Shown: one piece after another, positions 33,656 through 42,622 of the stretch
Position numbering within the stretch: the first letter of the stretch is position 1
How the letters are laid out: every line of letters starts with the position of its first letter
From: Bacillota bacterium
GTDB taxonomy: Bacteria > Bacillota > Clostridia > Oscillospirales > Ruminococcaceae
Length of the DNA: 56,256 nt
Direction of reading: 5' to 3'
Assembly: GCA_023395435.1 (NCBI GenBank)
Contig: JAEWZG010000046.1
Coordinates: 1 to 56,256 of the forward strand
The notes under the pieces: generated by a model
The model's input: only the letters and a program-made list of their open reading frames with translations
What the model was told of the DNA's origin: nothing
The model's database searches: none
Made by a program: the position numbers and the translations under genes

Positions 33656-35713
33656 TTATTTAAAATTATTGATTATTGGATTAACTTCTTCCATGCCTTC
33701 AAAATCTGCTTCAAAGTCGGTTTCTTCAGGCTGTTCTTTTTGTTCTTCACACTCCTTAAAATCTTTTTGATTGAATATCTCGGACAATCTTTTTTGTTCT
33801 AAAGCCTTTTCCTGTTCAGCTGCATATTTTTTCTCGGCTTCAGCTGCTTCAGCTTCTTCTAAATCAATATGGTTTTTTTCATATGCTTCTTTTGCTTGTT
33901 GCTCATAAAAAAGTTTCTTCTGAGCATTAATTTTACTATAAACAGCATTAATGTCTGTATTATTGTGCCAGTCCTTTTTAAATGAACTTCCGACAATACG
34001 TGATTGAGGATGCGCAGAAGTATTAAACTTCTTCAGGAAGAAAGGCCTGTAATCATCAATAAAGGCTATCATATAACCACCGTACTTATTCTTCTCTTTT
34101 CCCTTCATACGCAAAGCAAGGGCTAATTCATTCACTTCTAATAAGTCACGGCCAGAGTATTGCTCACTGTCTGAACCACCGCCCTGTTGGCCTCTGTTTT
34201 TTGATTGTGTATCCGTACGTACTGTTGTTTTACCAAGACGTTCAACAACATACTTTTTTGTATCCATATCATTTGTACCTAAAAAAGTAAATATCGAACA
34301 ATTGCCTATTATGCTGTCAAATGTTTTTTCATACAAAGCTTTTAATTGTGATAAGCCCTGAAGCACAGGACAAATACGGATATTGTATGACCTTACAACA
34401 GAAAGCGTTTCATTAAAGTTAGGGAGCTTACCGATGTTAGCAAATTCATCAAGTTCACAAGAAACAAGCAGTGGTAATCTACCGTTATATTTGTTATTGG
34501 CAATGTACATAAGACGTTCGAACAATTGGCTGTAAAAAATATTTGCAACTGCTTTATATGTCTGCCTTGCAGCCGGAATAATAAGAAATACTGCTGTCTT
34601 TTCCGTTCCAATAGTATCAAAATCAATTTCGTCTTCATTAGTCAGAATATCAACGCTCTCCACCGCCCACAAGCGTAACCTTGTTGATAATGTTTTCGCA
34701 ATACCGCCCATAGTTACTTCAGGAGTACCACACATAGAATTCCAGTTGATTGTTACTGCATCATTCGGATTCTCAATTGAATGTTTTTTCATACAACGAG
34801 CAAGCTCACAAGTAGGATTTATAAATCCATCTTTATATGAAATTGTACTTACCAATCTGATAACACGTCCGAATGACTTAATCTCAGACTTACTTTTCCA
34901 AAGATACAACATAATAGCAATAAGTAAGTCCTGAGCTGCACCACTCCAGAAGTCTTCTTTGTCATTGTCGCCGGCGGAGTTCTTCATAAATAAATCAGCC
35001 ACAGATAATACATCCTGTTCCGATACCATATACCTAAAAGGATTATATGAATTAGACATATTAATATCAATCAAGTTCAATACTCTTATCTTATAACCAT
35101 TACTTTCAAGCATCTTTGCAGTATCTCTATACAGCTCACCCTTTGGGTCTGTGATAACATATGAACCATACATCTGCATAATATCTGGCTTAATCTTCCT
35201 ATATGATTTACCTGCACCAGAACCACCAATGACAATTTCATTTAAATTGTTTGGCTTGTAATACTTATCCTTCGGATTGTTTACAGTAACGTAAAAATCA
35301 TTACCGATTGGAATACCTGTTCTATCAGCAAAATCTTTTTCCATTTCTTTATCCTCCCATCTGCCAGAACCATGTTCCACCCCTTTATAGTCATTCGGTT
35401 TTCTATTAGTCGCTAAGTATATAAGCAACCCAAAGAAAACATATACCCACCAAATATGTATCTGATATTTTAAAATATCTATCAACATATTTTTAGTAAA
35501 TGCAGTGTCAAAGACTTCTGAAGAAAACATAAAGCTCAAGAATGTAAACATATCTTCAACGCCTGGGCTGTGACCGTTAATAGAAGTGTAGCTTTTCAGC
35601 GAGTATGTAAAGTACATAAGAATGGCAAACAGAAAGAAAAAACAAAAGATTACTGTTTTAATTATTGCTTTGTTACTTCTGTCTTTACGGAGCTTGTATC
35701 TATTTTGTGTCAT
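33656..35713 (-). CDS. virD4: VirD4/TraG-family type IV coupling protein
   Basis: 685 residues from ATG 35,713, chosen because GAAAGGAGAGAAT precedes it. Two N-terminal membrane helices are followed by the RecA-like ATPase: Walker A IGGSGAGKSYRKIKPD, PKGELYRDTAKML, Walker B LLVSCELDEFANIGKLPNF, then VLQGLSQLKALYE. The C-terminal tail is Glu/Gln-rich and acidic. It delivers the relaxase-DNA complex and any protein substrates to the channel. Palindrome copy 4 lies just upstream of its ribosome binding site. Confidence 0.95.
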   Translation of the reverse strand: MTQNRYKLRKDRSNKAIIKTVIFCFFFLFAILMYFTYSLKSYTSINGHSPGVEDMFTFLSFMFSSEVFDTAFTKNMLIDILKYQIHIWWVYVFFGLLIYLATNRKPNDYKGVEHGSGRWEDKEMEKDFADRTGIPIGNDFYVTVNNPKDKYYKPNNLNEIVIGGSGAGKSYRKIKPDIMQMYGSYVITDPKGELYRDTAKMLESNGYKIRVLNLIDINMSNSYNPFRYMVSEQDVLSVADLFMKNSAGDNDKEDFWSGAAQDLLIAIMLYLWKSKSEIKSFGRVIRLVSTISYKDGFINPTCELARCMKKHSIENPNDAVTINWNSMCGTPEVTMGGIAKTLSTRLRLWAVESVDILTNEDEIDFDTIGTEKTAVFLIIPAARQTYKAVANIFYSQLFERLMYIANNKYNGRLPLLVSCELDEFANIGKLPNFNETLSVVRSYNIRICPVLQGLSQLKALYEKTFDSIIGNCSIFTFLGTNDMDTKKYVVERLGKTTVRTDTQSKNRGQQGGGSDSEQYSGRDLLEVNELALALRMKGKEKNKYGGYMIAFIDDYRPFFLKKFNTSAHPQSRIVGSSFKKDWHNNTDINAVYSKINAQKKLFYEQQAKEAYEKNHIDLEEAEAAEAEKKYAAEQEKALEQKRLSEIFNQKDFKECEEQKEQPEETDFEADFEGMEEVNPIINNFK

Positions 35714-35731
35714 ATTCTCTCCTTTCAAATT

Positions 35732-35747
35732 GTGCTATTAATAGCAC
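35732..35747. repeat. ICE palindrome copy 4
   Basis: The core palindrome is extended to 24 bp of perfect symmetry here (AATT on both sides). It lies between the ArdC-like stop and the virD4 ribosome binding site. Confidence 0.95.
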
Positions 35748-35752
35748 AATTC

Positions 35753-36967
35753 TTATAATGTCATTGAATTTTTCTTTTGTGCAGATAACAACTGTTCTAC
35801 CTTATCCGCATCCGCAATGTCATATCGAATAATTATTTTATCTTCCGTGGAACGAGCTTCACAACTGACATTTTCTTTTTCAAGTTTTGTAAGTTGTTCT
35901 TCAGATACTTCAGCATACATGTATTTTTCTTCTGGTGGATTGTATGTATCGTCAATCCTATCAGGCAAGTCATCGTTGTCACCGTCTAAAGAAAGCGCAT
36001 TAGCATTTTCATTACTGATATATTTATCAACCATTTTGTCAATAGAATCAATTGAATTTTTATATGCTTCATTAGCATTATTCAAAGCATCTTCAAGCGT
36101 TGGCTTAACCGCATCTTCGGCCATGTTATTCACACAGCTTGTAAAGATTTTATAATGCTCCGCCAAATGACGTTTCCTTGTATCAGTAAGTTCAATACCA
36201 AAGTGAGATTGTAACATCACAGAATAAATATCTGCTTCCAATTCAACCTGACTTAATAACTTACCCTTCGCATCAGAATTATGGTGCATAAAAAAATGAC
36301 CCATTTCGTGGGTCATGGTAGATACTTTTTCTGTATCATTCAATTTTTCGTTCAGCTCAATAACGCTCTTGTGGTTATACGCTTGTCCTCTTAAATTTAC
36401 CGAACCAAAGTTCGCAATTTTAACATCGCAATCAAATTCCTTGTTGCAAACTTCTACAAGAGCATTAAATATCTTCGAATGCTGCTCTGAAGAATAACCT
36501 AAACTGAAAAACTTCGGATAGTCTTCCGCAGGGCAATTCGTCTGCGCTATATCAAAAACATTTCCGAGCTTGAATTTAAGTATAGGCTTGACTTCAATTG
36601 TTCCGGCTTTTGCTTTTTCTTGTAATTCCTTTGAAGCTTTGGATAATTGTATCCATTCCCCATTATCATTTATCAAATTTACTTTTACAGGAACAAATAT
36701 CTTAATGCCTTTTTCGCCTTTATTGACTGAATAACCTTTTTCCTTAAAACTCATGAAGCTTCCAACAAAGTTTGCATTCTCATTCTGTAAATATATAAGA
36801 ATGCGATTATTGACACTATACTGATAAAATTTTAACTGGAAAGCAACAAGCTCCGCAATCTCTTCAGGATTGTTTTTGAAATTTTCTCCTATGTCCTTAA
36901 TTTTATCAAGCATTTCAATTTTTTCTGCTTCCAGTTGTTCTGGGGTCTTTTTTTGATAATCTGCCAT
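35753..36967 (-). CDS. ArdC-like antirestriction protein with zinc-metallopeptidase domain and shared C-terminal module
   Basis: 404 residues. The N-terminal ~130 residues form an ArdC-type ssDNA-binding domain (YSVNNRILIYLQNENANFVGSF, GEKGIKIFVPVK). The middle domain has a zincin motif MTHEMGHFFMHH with a downstream Glu in QVELEADIYSVML. The last ~55 residues hold a module beginning AEVSEEQLTKLEK and ending VEQLLSAQKKNSMTL, also found at the ends of the HAD protein and relaxase. ArdC of IncW plasmids protects incoming DNA from restriction, so entry into the recipient with the DNA is a coherent model. Zinc binding and protease activity are inferred from motif only. Confidence 0.85.
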   Translation of the reverse strand: MADYQKKTPEQLEAEKIEMLDKIKDIGENFKNNPEEIAELVAFQLKFYQYSVNNRILIYLQNENANFVGSFMSFKEKGYSVNKGEKGIKIFVPVKVNLINDNGEWIQLSKASKELQEKAKAGTIEVKPILKFKLGNVFDIAQTNCPAEDYPKFFSLGYSSEQHSKIFNALVEVCNKEFDCDVKIANFGSVNLRGQAYNHKSVIELNEKLNDTEKVSTMTHEMGHFFMHHNSDAKGKLLSQVELEADIYSVMLQSHFGIELTDTRKRHLAEHYKIFTSCVNNMAEDAVKPTLEDALNNANEAYKNSIDSIDKMVDKYISNENANALSLDGDNDDLPDRIDDTYNPPEEKYMYAEVSEEQLTKLEKENVSCEARSTEDKIIIRYDIADADKVEQLLSAQKKNSMTL

Positions 36968-36978
36968 TGCAATTCCTC

Positions 36979-37173
36979 CTATGCAAATTTTTCTTTAATA
37001 TGCTTACGTGTTTCTGCATCCAATTCAGATAATGGCTTTAAATCTGCTTCCATTATAAAGTCATCGATTGCTATATGCTCAGCTGGCACTTCAGTAAAAA
37101 ACAATTCGCAATTATCATCTTTTACAATAGCAATATCATTTATAAACCCTACTACGCTGTTATCATATTGCAT
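36979..37173 (-). CDS. Small acidic protein upstream of the ArdC-like gene
   Basis: 64 residues from ATG 37,173 after GAGGGGGTG; a GTG at 37,182 is an alternative. The sequence is acidic and compact (GFINDIAIVKDDNCELFFTEV, PLSELDAETRKHIKEKF). It lies 11 bases before the ArdC-like gene. No family was recognised. Its leader contains the hairpin block at 37,281-37,332 that is also found before parA. Confidence 0.6.
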   Translation of the reverse strand: MQYDNSVVGFINDIAIVKDDNCELFFTEVPAEHIAIDDFIMEADLKPLSELDAETRKHIKEKFA

Positions 37174-37301
37174 ACTTTTCACCCCCTCAATTTTATTAAT
37201 CGGCGCCTGACTGCCACCAGAAGAAAAAACTCACTGTAATAACCATATTCCTTTTCAGTATCAATAATCTGTATATTTGTAGCCTTCTTATTTATGGCAT
37301 A

Positions 37302-37332
37302 TAAAAAAGGACGGTGAAGGCATTACCGTCCT
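37302..37332 (-). terminator. Intrinsic terminator after the defence operon; duplicate of the parA-leader hairpin
   Basis: AGGACGGT / ACCGTCCT stem with TTTTTT on the minus strand. About 52 bases (37,281-37,332) match 49,976-50,027 apart from a few substitutions and the loop sequence. It lies 39 bases past the stop of the last gene of the defence operon. Confidence 0.8.
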
Positions 37333-37370
37333 AGTTCTATATTGCAATCTCAGTTTCAATGTATGTATTA

Positions 37371-38255
37371 TTATCCGCCGATTGTTTTAATTTGCATTTT
37401 AACATGAGTAGTCATTTTGTTTTCTTTTTTCAAACGTCCTAATAAAATAATAATAGTTCCTGACTTTTTTATGAAATAAACTCTGTAATTTGGATTTAAG
37501 ATTCTATATTCATAACAGCTGTCTAACACATTGTCTATTTTTTCGACTCTTTTTCCTCTTATACCCGGCGGTTTTCCTAATAATTGAAATTGATTTGAAA
37601 TAATATATTGGCTTTCCTTGTAAAAAGTGAAAAGAATTTTAAGACGTTCTTTTTTTGTGATTGATGACCAGTCTTCAACACGACTTTTTTCTAAAAAACT
37701 AACATTATCAAAAGAATTGAAAAAATCTTTTAAAAGGTTCTCATTAACAATACTATTAATCAAATAGTATTGTGTTTCTGATGAAATTATATAGAAATTT
37801 TTTTCAATTATCTCATTATTTTTTTTAATTTTCTTCAATAAGTTATCAGCGTCAACATTAGACAGAGATACAATAACAGCATCATTTTCATAAGATAACT
37901 CTTCGCAAGAAAAATCACCCCCATTAGTTGTAATACTACCATCATTATATGTATCAGTTTCTAAGCCAAGTATTAAATCATTAATATCCGTTGGCGTGAT
38001 AAGTGCATTCAAAAGCGAATACATATACATCTTCAAATCGTAATCTGTTGAGACTAATAAAGTTTCTTTAACATCTTTGTTATCCAAAATCTTTTCACAT
38101 AAGTCTATATCTGCAATAATCAACTCTTTTTTTTGAAGATATAAAAAATCATATGCGAACTTAAATTTATCTCTTATTGCTTCAAAAAGCATATCCATAC
38201 TTTGATTTTCTAAATTAAATGTTTTACCGTCAATAATATAGTACATATTCATCAT
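37371..38255 (-). CDS. Fourth gene of the defence operon, RelE/HigB-like C-terminal region
   Basis: 294 residues, no family recognised over the full length. The N-terminal 230 residues are acidic alpha/beta sequence with no clear motif. The last ~50 residues (SCYEYRILNPNYRVYFIKKSG, then TIIILLGRLKKENKM) strongly resemble the core strands of RelE/HigB/Gp49-type ribonuclease toxins, where the pattern E-R-(7)-YRV-(n)-LL-F-KK is diagnostic. Its start overlaps the AAA ATPase stop (GATGATGAA), so the two are made together. An ATPase-gated toxin effector is the working inference; a structural prediction is needed to support it. Confidence 0.55.
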   Translation of the reverse strand: MMNMYYIIDGKTFNLENQSMDMLFEAIRDKFKFAYDFLYLQKKELIIADIDLCEKILDNKDVKETLLVSTDYDLKMYMYSLLNALITPTDINDLILGLETDTYNDGSITTNGGDFSCEELSYENDAVIVSLSNVDADNLLKKIKKNNEIIEKNFYIISSETQYYLINSIVNENLLKDFFNSFDNVSFLEKSRVEDWSSITKKERLKILFTFYKESQYIISNQFQLLGKPPGIRGKRVEKIDNVLDSCYEYRILNPNYRVYFIKKSGTIIILLGRLKKENKMTTHVKMQIKTIGG

Positions 38256-39304
38256 CCTAATAATTGAGACAAATCCAATTGGAATTGGTCAAATAGATTT
38301 TTTTCCAAAGTAAGCATCTTTCCGTTTTTTGAAAAATTGATTTTCTTAATTTCTGTAGTATTTCCGTTTAATTCAAAAAAGAAAACATTAGATGATTCAA
38401 CATTTAATCTACCGTCTTTAATTGATCGTCTATATCCATTAAAAATGTGATCACTGTGAGTTTCTATTATCACTTGCATATAATCTGATAACCAAGCAAG
38501 AAAATCAGACAATACTGCTTGCGCTTTAGGATGCAAATGAATTTCCGGGTTTTCAATAATAACAATTGGCTTTTCAGGTGAATCATTATATAATAATCCT
38601 ATTCCTAATCCTAAAATAATAATAGAGATAACAAAACTTAATCCACTACCAGTATTGGAGTTTCTGACTAATTTGTTACCAGAAGTTTTATATGACAAGA
38701 CAAGTTTGTTAGTTCTTACGATATCATCAATGTTAATTTGAGAACCAGTAATTTTTTTCATCCAGTAATTTACTTCATCAAAGAAATTGTGAGCTGTGTT
38801 TTCAGTGGTATCATATATAAATTGTGTAGGCATAATAGTATCTTTTTCTTTGTTTAGAAAACTTATAGCATATTCGCCTAGGTTACCAAAGATATTTGCT
38901 TTTGGAGATTTTTCAAATACGTCCGAATTTCCAATTCTATTAGCGGATAAATAAAACATATTTACTTGGTTTTCCAAAGGAAAATCCTTTTGATTTTTAA
39001 TAATTGTGTCTTGTGAAAATGTAATGTTGGATTTTTTTCTATTTTGATCTTCAAAACTTATTTCAATTGGGACATCCATTCCTGTGTCAAAATTTTTCAC
39101 CTCAATATACTCACCGAGACTTACAATATCACCATTAAGTAATACTTCTTTTTCATTTAAATAGTTTTGAGCCATTAAAAGAATTGCCTGAATAATTGAG
39201 GATTTGCCACTAGCATTAGTTCCGCAAAATAAATTATATTGACCCAACTGTAGGTTAATATCTTTCAGAGACTTGAAATTTTTAATATTTATTGTTCTTA
39301 TCAT
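38252..39304 (-). CDS. RecF/OLD-like AAA ATPase (DUF3696-type)
   Basis: 350 residues, an ABC-type AAA ATPase of the AAA_15/DUF3696 group. The N-terminus is IRTINIKNFKSLKDINLQL, Walker A CGTNASGKSSIIQAILLM, then the ATPase C-lobe with NTGSGLSFVISIIILGLGIG (signature region), Walker B KPIVIIENPEIHLHP and ETHSDHIFNGYRR. No TOPRIM nuclease domain is attached, so it needs a separate effector. It overlaps the DUF262 gene by 23 bases and the RelE-like gene by 4, which argues for one functional complex. Confidence 0.88.
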   Translation of the reverse strand: MIRTINIKNFKSLKDINLQLGQYNLFCGTNASGKSSIIQAILLMAQNYLNEKEVLLNGDIVSLGEYIEVKNFDTGMDVPIEISFEDQNRKKSNITFSQDTIIKNQKDFPLENQVNMFYLSANRIGNSDVFEKSPKANIFGNLGEYAISFLNKEKDTIMPTQFIYDTTENTAHNFFDEVNYWMKKITGSQINIDDIVRTNKLVLSYKTSGNKLVRNSNTGSGLSFVISIIILGLGIGLLYNDSPEKPIVIIENPEIHLHPKAQAVLSDFLAWLSDYMQVIIETHSDHIFNGYRRSIKDGRLNVESSNVFFFELNGNTTEIKKINFSKNGKMLTLEKNLFDQFQLDLSQLLG

Positions 39305-40793
39305 CTGTATTAATCTCTCCTAAAATAAGTTTTATCCATTCTAAACGTTGTAAGTAGTTTTCTTTTGAATCTCTATGATATTTTATATTTATCTCAAATG
39401 GAGTTTCAGATATATCATCTTCATCTGATGGAGAATGTGTATCTATATCAATATTCTTTATTGTATCCAAACAACGTATAACATTATTCTTATCCTTGCA
39501 AAGAGAAACAAATAATAAAGTAATTTCAAATAAGATCATATTAATTGGTGCTTTCGGTTTAGTTTTAAATGCTTTACTTCCAAAAATATTTCGTGCTGTT
39601 TGATATGATTTACAGAAATCTATATATATTTCTTCTATTTGATCTACTGTAAAAGTATTAATCGCATTCATAGCATCACCTAAAAAAGAATTTATGGAAT
39701 TGTATGTTACTTTTTGATTTGTTTCATAATTAATAAGGTTGTCTAAGTAATATAATCGTATCGATATATATCGTAATATTAAATACCTATCTTTCATTCT
39801 AGGTTTAGCAAGGATGTCATCATACTGATTTGATATTTTTTCTAATAAGTCTGTTGATTCTCCTTGATGCAGAGCATGACGTATTTCTTGAGGATTAAGC
39901 TGCATGCCAGTTTTATTTACACGTGCAAATATTTGTAGTTTAAATTCTTCAGGAGTAGACATTTTAATTTTTATTACATATAGATGATAGTCTTCAATTT
40001 TCGTTTTGTAGCATTCTAAATCGCCGATTAGTTTATCTACTTTTTTGTTTTTAAGTTGTGGAAAGAAATCTATGTTTCGCAGTGGGTATTTTCCATCTAA
40101 ATATTCAAATAAAGCTGTCAATCGTTGTCTTCCGTCAATAACAACTAAGTTTCCTCGCTTTCCTTCAGCAAGATAAATAAATGGAATTGGTATATCCATC
40201 AGTATACTTTCTATTAACTTAACTTTATCTTTTGTCCCCCAGACATCTCCGGTTCTCTGGAAAGAATCATCTAAAATCAAACCATTCTGCGGTTCTTTTT
40301 TTATCTCTATTTCTTTTTTTGTTTTGTCATATTTTCTTTTTAATTCGTATACTGTATAATTTACATTTTCAACACTTACATAATTTTTTTCAAGAAAGTT
40401 GTACTTTTCTACTGTCTCGAATGTTTCTTCACCATCAAAATCATACTCTTTTTTGTTCTCTTCTTCTCTGTCTTTTGAATAAAGATTATAATATTCCGAA
40501 TCTAATAAATATTTTGTACCTACATCATTAATAGTTATGATTGTTTCTTTTTCTTGTTTTTGATATGTTGCATATTTTGGATAAAGTTTTTGGTGGGAGA
40601 TAAGATTTCTAACTTTTTGAGAGAATCTGTTGTCATTGCGACCAAAAAGCTTTTCTGCATCCGATCCACTTGGTTCTAGCACTTTTGATAATCTTTTAAT
40701 TAGCTGAGTAGTATTTAATGTTTTCTTGTCAGCAAAAAATAACTCGAATAAAGCAGGAATTATTAAATCCTCTTCTGAATACTTTTTATCCAT
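39282..40793 (-). CDS. DUF262 (ParB/GmrS-like) protein with winged-helix-like N-terminus
   Basis: 503 residues. Residues about 1-110 resemble the Mrr N-terminal winged helix (IIPALFELFF, GRNDNRFSQKVRNLISHQKL, TINDVGTKYLL). Residues about 150-330 are the DUF262 core: GLILDDSFQR, SILMDIPIPFIYLAEGKRG and the hallmark VIDGRQRLTALFEYLDGKYPL, then FARVNKTGMQLNPQEIRHAL. DUF262 is the NTPase/nuclease-like half of GmrSD restriction enzymes. The GmrD-type DUF1524 HNH nuclease half is not apparent in this protein or its neighbours, so cleavage must come from elsewhere or not be the mechanism. It lies 12 bases downstream of the methylase gene. Confidence 0.85.
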   Translation of the reverse strand: MDKKYSEEDLIIPALFELFFADKKTLNTTQLIKRLSKVLEPSGSDAEKLFGRNDNRFSQKVRNLISHQKLYPKYATYQKQEKETIITINDVGTKYLLDSEYYNLYSKDREEENKKEYDFDGEETFETVEKYNFLEKNYVSVENVNYTVYELKRKYDKTKKEIEIKKEPQNGLILDDSFQRTGDVWGTKDKVKLIESILMDIPIPFIYLAEGKRGNLVVIDGRQRLTALFEYLDGKYPLRNIDFFPQLKNKKVDKLIGDLECYKTKIEDYHLYVIKIKMSTPEEFKLQIFARVNKTGMQLNPQEIRHALHQGESTDLLEKISNQYDDILAKPRMKDRYLILRYISIRLYYLDNLINYETNQKVTYNSINSFLGDAMNAINTFTVDQIEEIYIDFCKSYQTARNIFGSKAFKTKPKAPINMILFEITLLFVSLCKDKNNVIRCLDTIKNIDIDTHSPSDEDDISETPFEINIKYHRDSKENYLQRLEWIKLILGEINTDDKNNKY

Positions 40794-40805
40794 AATAAAT
40801 ACTCC

Positions 40806-41942
40806 TTAATAATTTGTTATGAGTAAATGCTTGACACTTTTTTTATTTCTGTTCTTAAAACTTACAAAGTAACTTTTATCAAACTCAAATATATGTAACT
40901 TATCATTTTTATATATACAATCCATAAAATCTGTTTTTTTAATTACAATCATAAAGTTACATGGGCATTCATTAATTAAATACTCAGCTAATCTTTTTTG
41001 ATCTTGATGGTCAAAACTATTTTTATCGTATTCACTAAAAATTGTATCATATGGAGGATCTAAAAACATAAAATCATACTTTGATAAATTTAATCCTCTC
41101 ACAAATGTTAAAAAGTCATCGCAGCAAAAAGTTGTTTTATTTAGATGATTTTTCAATCCATTTGATTTATAATAAAGAATTTTTGTTGTTAAATTCTTAT
41201 GGTTATATGATATTCCTCCATATGGAACGTTAAATTTACCATCTCTGTTAAATCTATACATAGAAGAATAACAATATTCACGAATGAATAAAAATATTGC
41301 AACTGTTCTTGGTTTGGAAAGAGTATATTTTTCTGGGTAATTGTATAATTCTCTAAAATACATATAATAAGCACTTTTGATTGCACATTCGAAATTATCC
41401 TTTATTTCATCATTTGTAAGTATCTTTTCCTTAATTATCTCATTTTTACATATTCTTTTAATTATTCTAATGATATTCTTACACAATTGGTGCTTAAAGA
41501 TGGGTTGCTGAATGTTTTCAAGTTGAAATAATGGTCCATCTAAACTTTCAAAACTTTTAATAAATTCAGAAACAGATAATTTTAGGTTTTCATTGTTAAG
41601 TTCTCCCGCTTTATATTTATTAACAATATAAAGAAACTCCGTGAAGCGGGCTGCAGAAATATTTCTTAATAAATCCCAATTGTTATTTATAGTTTCTAAT
41701 TCAGTGTAAAATGCTTCATTCCCAGACTTTATAAATTCATACAATAACATTAAATCTTCAGATTTATCGTTAACATAATATGCGTTTGCTTCTATTGCAA
41801 AATATATTGCACCACCACCTAAAAATGGTTCAATGTAGTTGTTTATTCTGTCTGGTGCGTTTTTTAAGATAATCGGCAGTTCAGAACTTTTGCCTCCTGG
41901 ATATTTTAGTAACGGTTTTAGAACCTTTTTGTTATTATCCAT
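40806..41942 (-). CDS. D12-class N6-adenine DNA methyltransferase (Dam/DpnM-like)
   Basis: 378 residues. Class alpha motifs: LLKYPGGKSSELPIIL (motif X), NNYIEPFLGGGAIYFAIEA (motif I), and FMFLDPPYDTIFSEYD (motif IV, DPPY). CYSSMYRFNRDGKFNVPYGG lies between them, as in Dam-type enzymes, and a 100-residue insert extends the variable region. It should transfer a methyl group to adenine in a short target, probably to mark self DNA. It is the first gene of the four-gene operon. No cognate type II endonuclease is seen beside it; the DUF262/AAA/RelE-like set takes that place. Confidence 0.92.
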   Translation of the reverse strand: MDNNKKVLKPLLKYPGGKSSELPIILKNAPDRINNYIEPFLGGGAIYFAIEANAYYVNDKSEDLMLLYEFIKSGNEAFYTELETINNNWDLLRNISAARFTEFLYIVNKYKAGELNNENLKLSVSEFIKSFESLDGPLFQLENIQQPIFKHQLCKNIIRIIKRICKNEIIKEKILTNDEIKDNFECAIKSAYYMYFRELYNYPEKYTLSKPRTVAIFLFIREYCYSSMYRFNRDGKFNVPYGGISYNHKNLTTKILYYKSNGLKNHLNKTTFCCDDFLTFVRGLNLSKYDFMFLDPPYDTIFSEYDKNSFDHQDQKRLAEYLINECPCNFMIVIKKTDFMDCIYKNDKLHIFEFDKSYFVSFKNRNKKSVKHLLITNY

Positions 41943-42183
41943 AATATATTTCCTACTCTTAAAAATATTTTATTAACCTTCACAATACGTGACTCCAGCT
42001 GATATTCATTAAATAAAATCCATAACAACTGGCATTTGTTTATTAATTATTTTATCAGCATTTACATTTAGACATTTTATTTTATCAACTCAACAATATT
42101 ATCAAACACTGATAGCTGTATCATCTTTATTCTTTCTCATTTTCTCAATGCCCAATTTTTAGTTATACTTGCTGAAACTATAT

Positions 42184-42335
42184 TTAGTATACATTTGAGT
42201 ATTCCCACTTAATAACTTCAACAATATCTCCATTATCATCCTTGAGTAGATTGCATATACGAACAATGATATCTATGGACACAAACTCTCATTCTTGCTA
42301 ATCTTAGTCAATGTGATGGGAGATATGTGCAATCT
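42184..42335 (-). pseudogene. Decayed XRE (HTH_26/YozG-like) regulator upstream of the methylase operon
   Basis: Fragments in different minus-strand frames add up to one small Cro/C1-type regulator: HISPITLTKISKNES in one frame (around 42,285-42,330), then VSIDIIVRICNLLKDDNGD and IVEVIKW in the next, ending at TAA 42,184-42,186. The family reads ...SxxTLxKxxKNExVSxxVLxRICxxLxCDxGDIxEI. At least one frameshift separates the pieces, and the N-terminal portion is not recognisable. It was probably the controller of the defence operon. Confidence 0.7.
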
Positions 42336-42478
42336 TACATAACTATGGATTGGTTATATTTTTCTGAATCAACATAATCCAAATTTTTGTAATTAGCAAG
42401 CATTGTTAGCACTTCATTATAAGTTGTAATTATAATTTAACACTATTCTATCATATTTAATAGGCTTTTGCAATAAAT

Positions 42479-42498
42479 ACTCTTGTGGACACAAGAGT
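42479..42498. promoter_or_regulatory. Perfect inverted repeat, candidate operator
   Basis: ACTCTTGTG-GA-CACAAGAGT, 9-bp arms with a 2-base spacer, upstream of the decayed regulator. The size and symmetry suit an XRE-regulator binding site. The rest of 41,943-42,600 holds only the regulator remnant and AT-rich DNA. Confidence 0.5.
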
Positions 42499-42601
42499 CT
42501 ACTGCAAGAATCTTACTCATTAATTACAGAAAAATATTGAGGATGCTTCAGCAGGTAATCTTTTTTCTACAAAAAAAATGAATTTTTCTTCCATCCTTTC
42601 T

Positions 42602-42617
42602 GTGCTATTAATAGCAC
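42602..42617. repeat. ICE palindrome copy 5
   Basis: GTGCTATTAATAGCAC just past the HAD gene stop. An AAAGG-ATG and a 24-codon frame follow at about 42,593 down to 42,519, probably a stump of the next backbone gene cut by arrival of the defence operon. Confidence 0.95.
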
Positions 42618-42622
42618 AATTT

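Noticed and set aside
41943..42600. An intact endonuclease gene for the Dam-type methylase
   Set aside because: Neither strand holds an ORF long enough. Only the decayed XRE regulator, an inverted repeat and a short stump were found.
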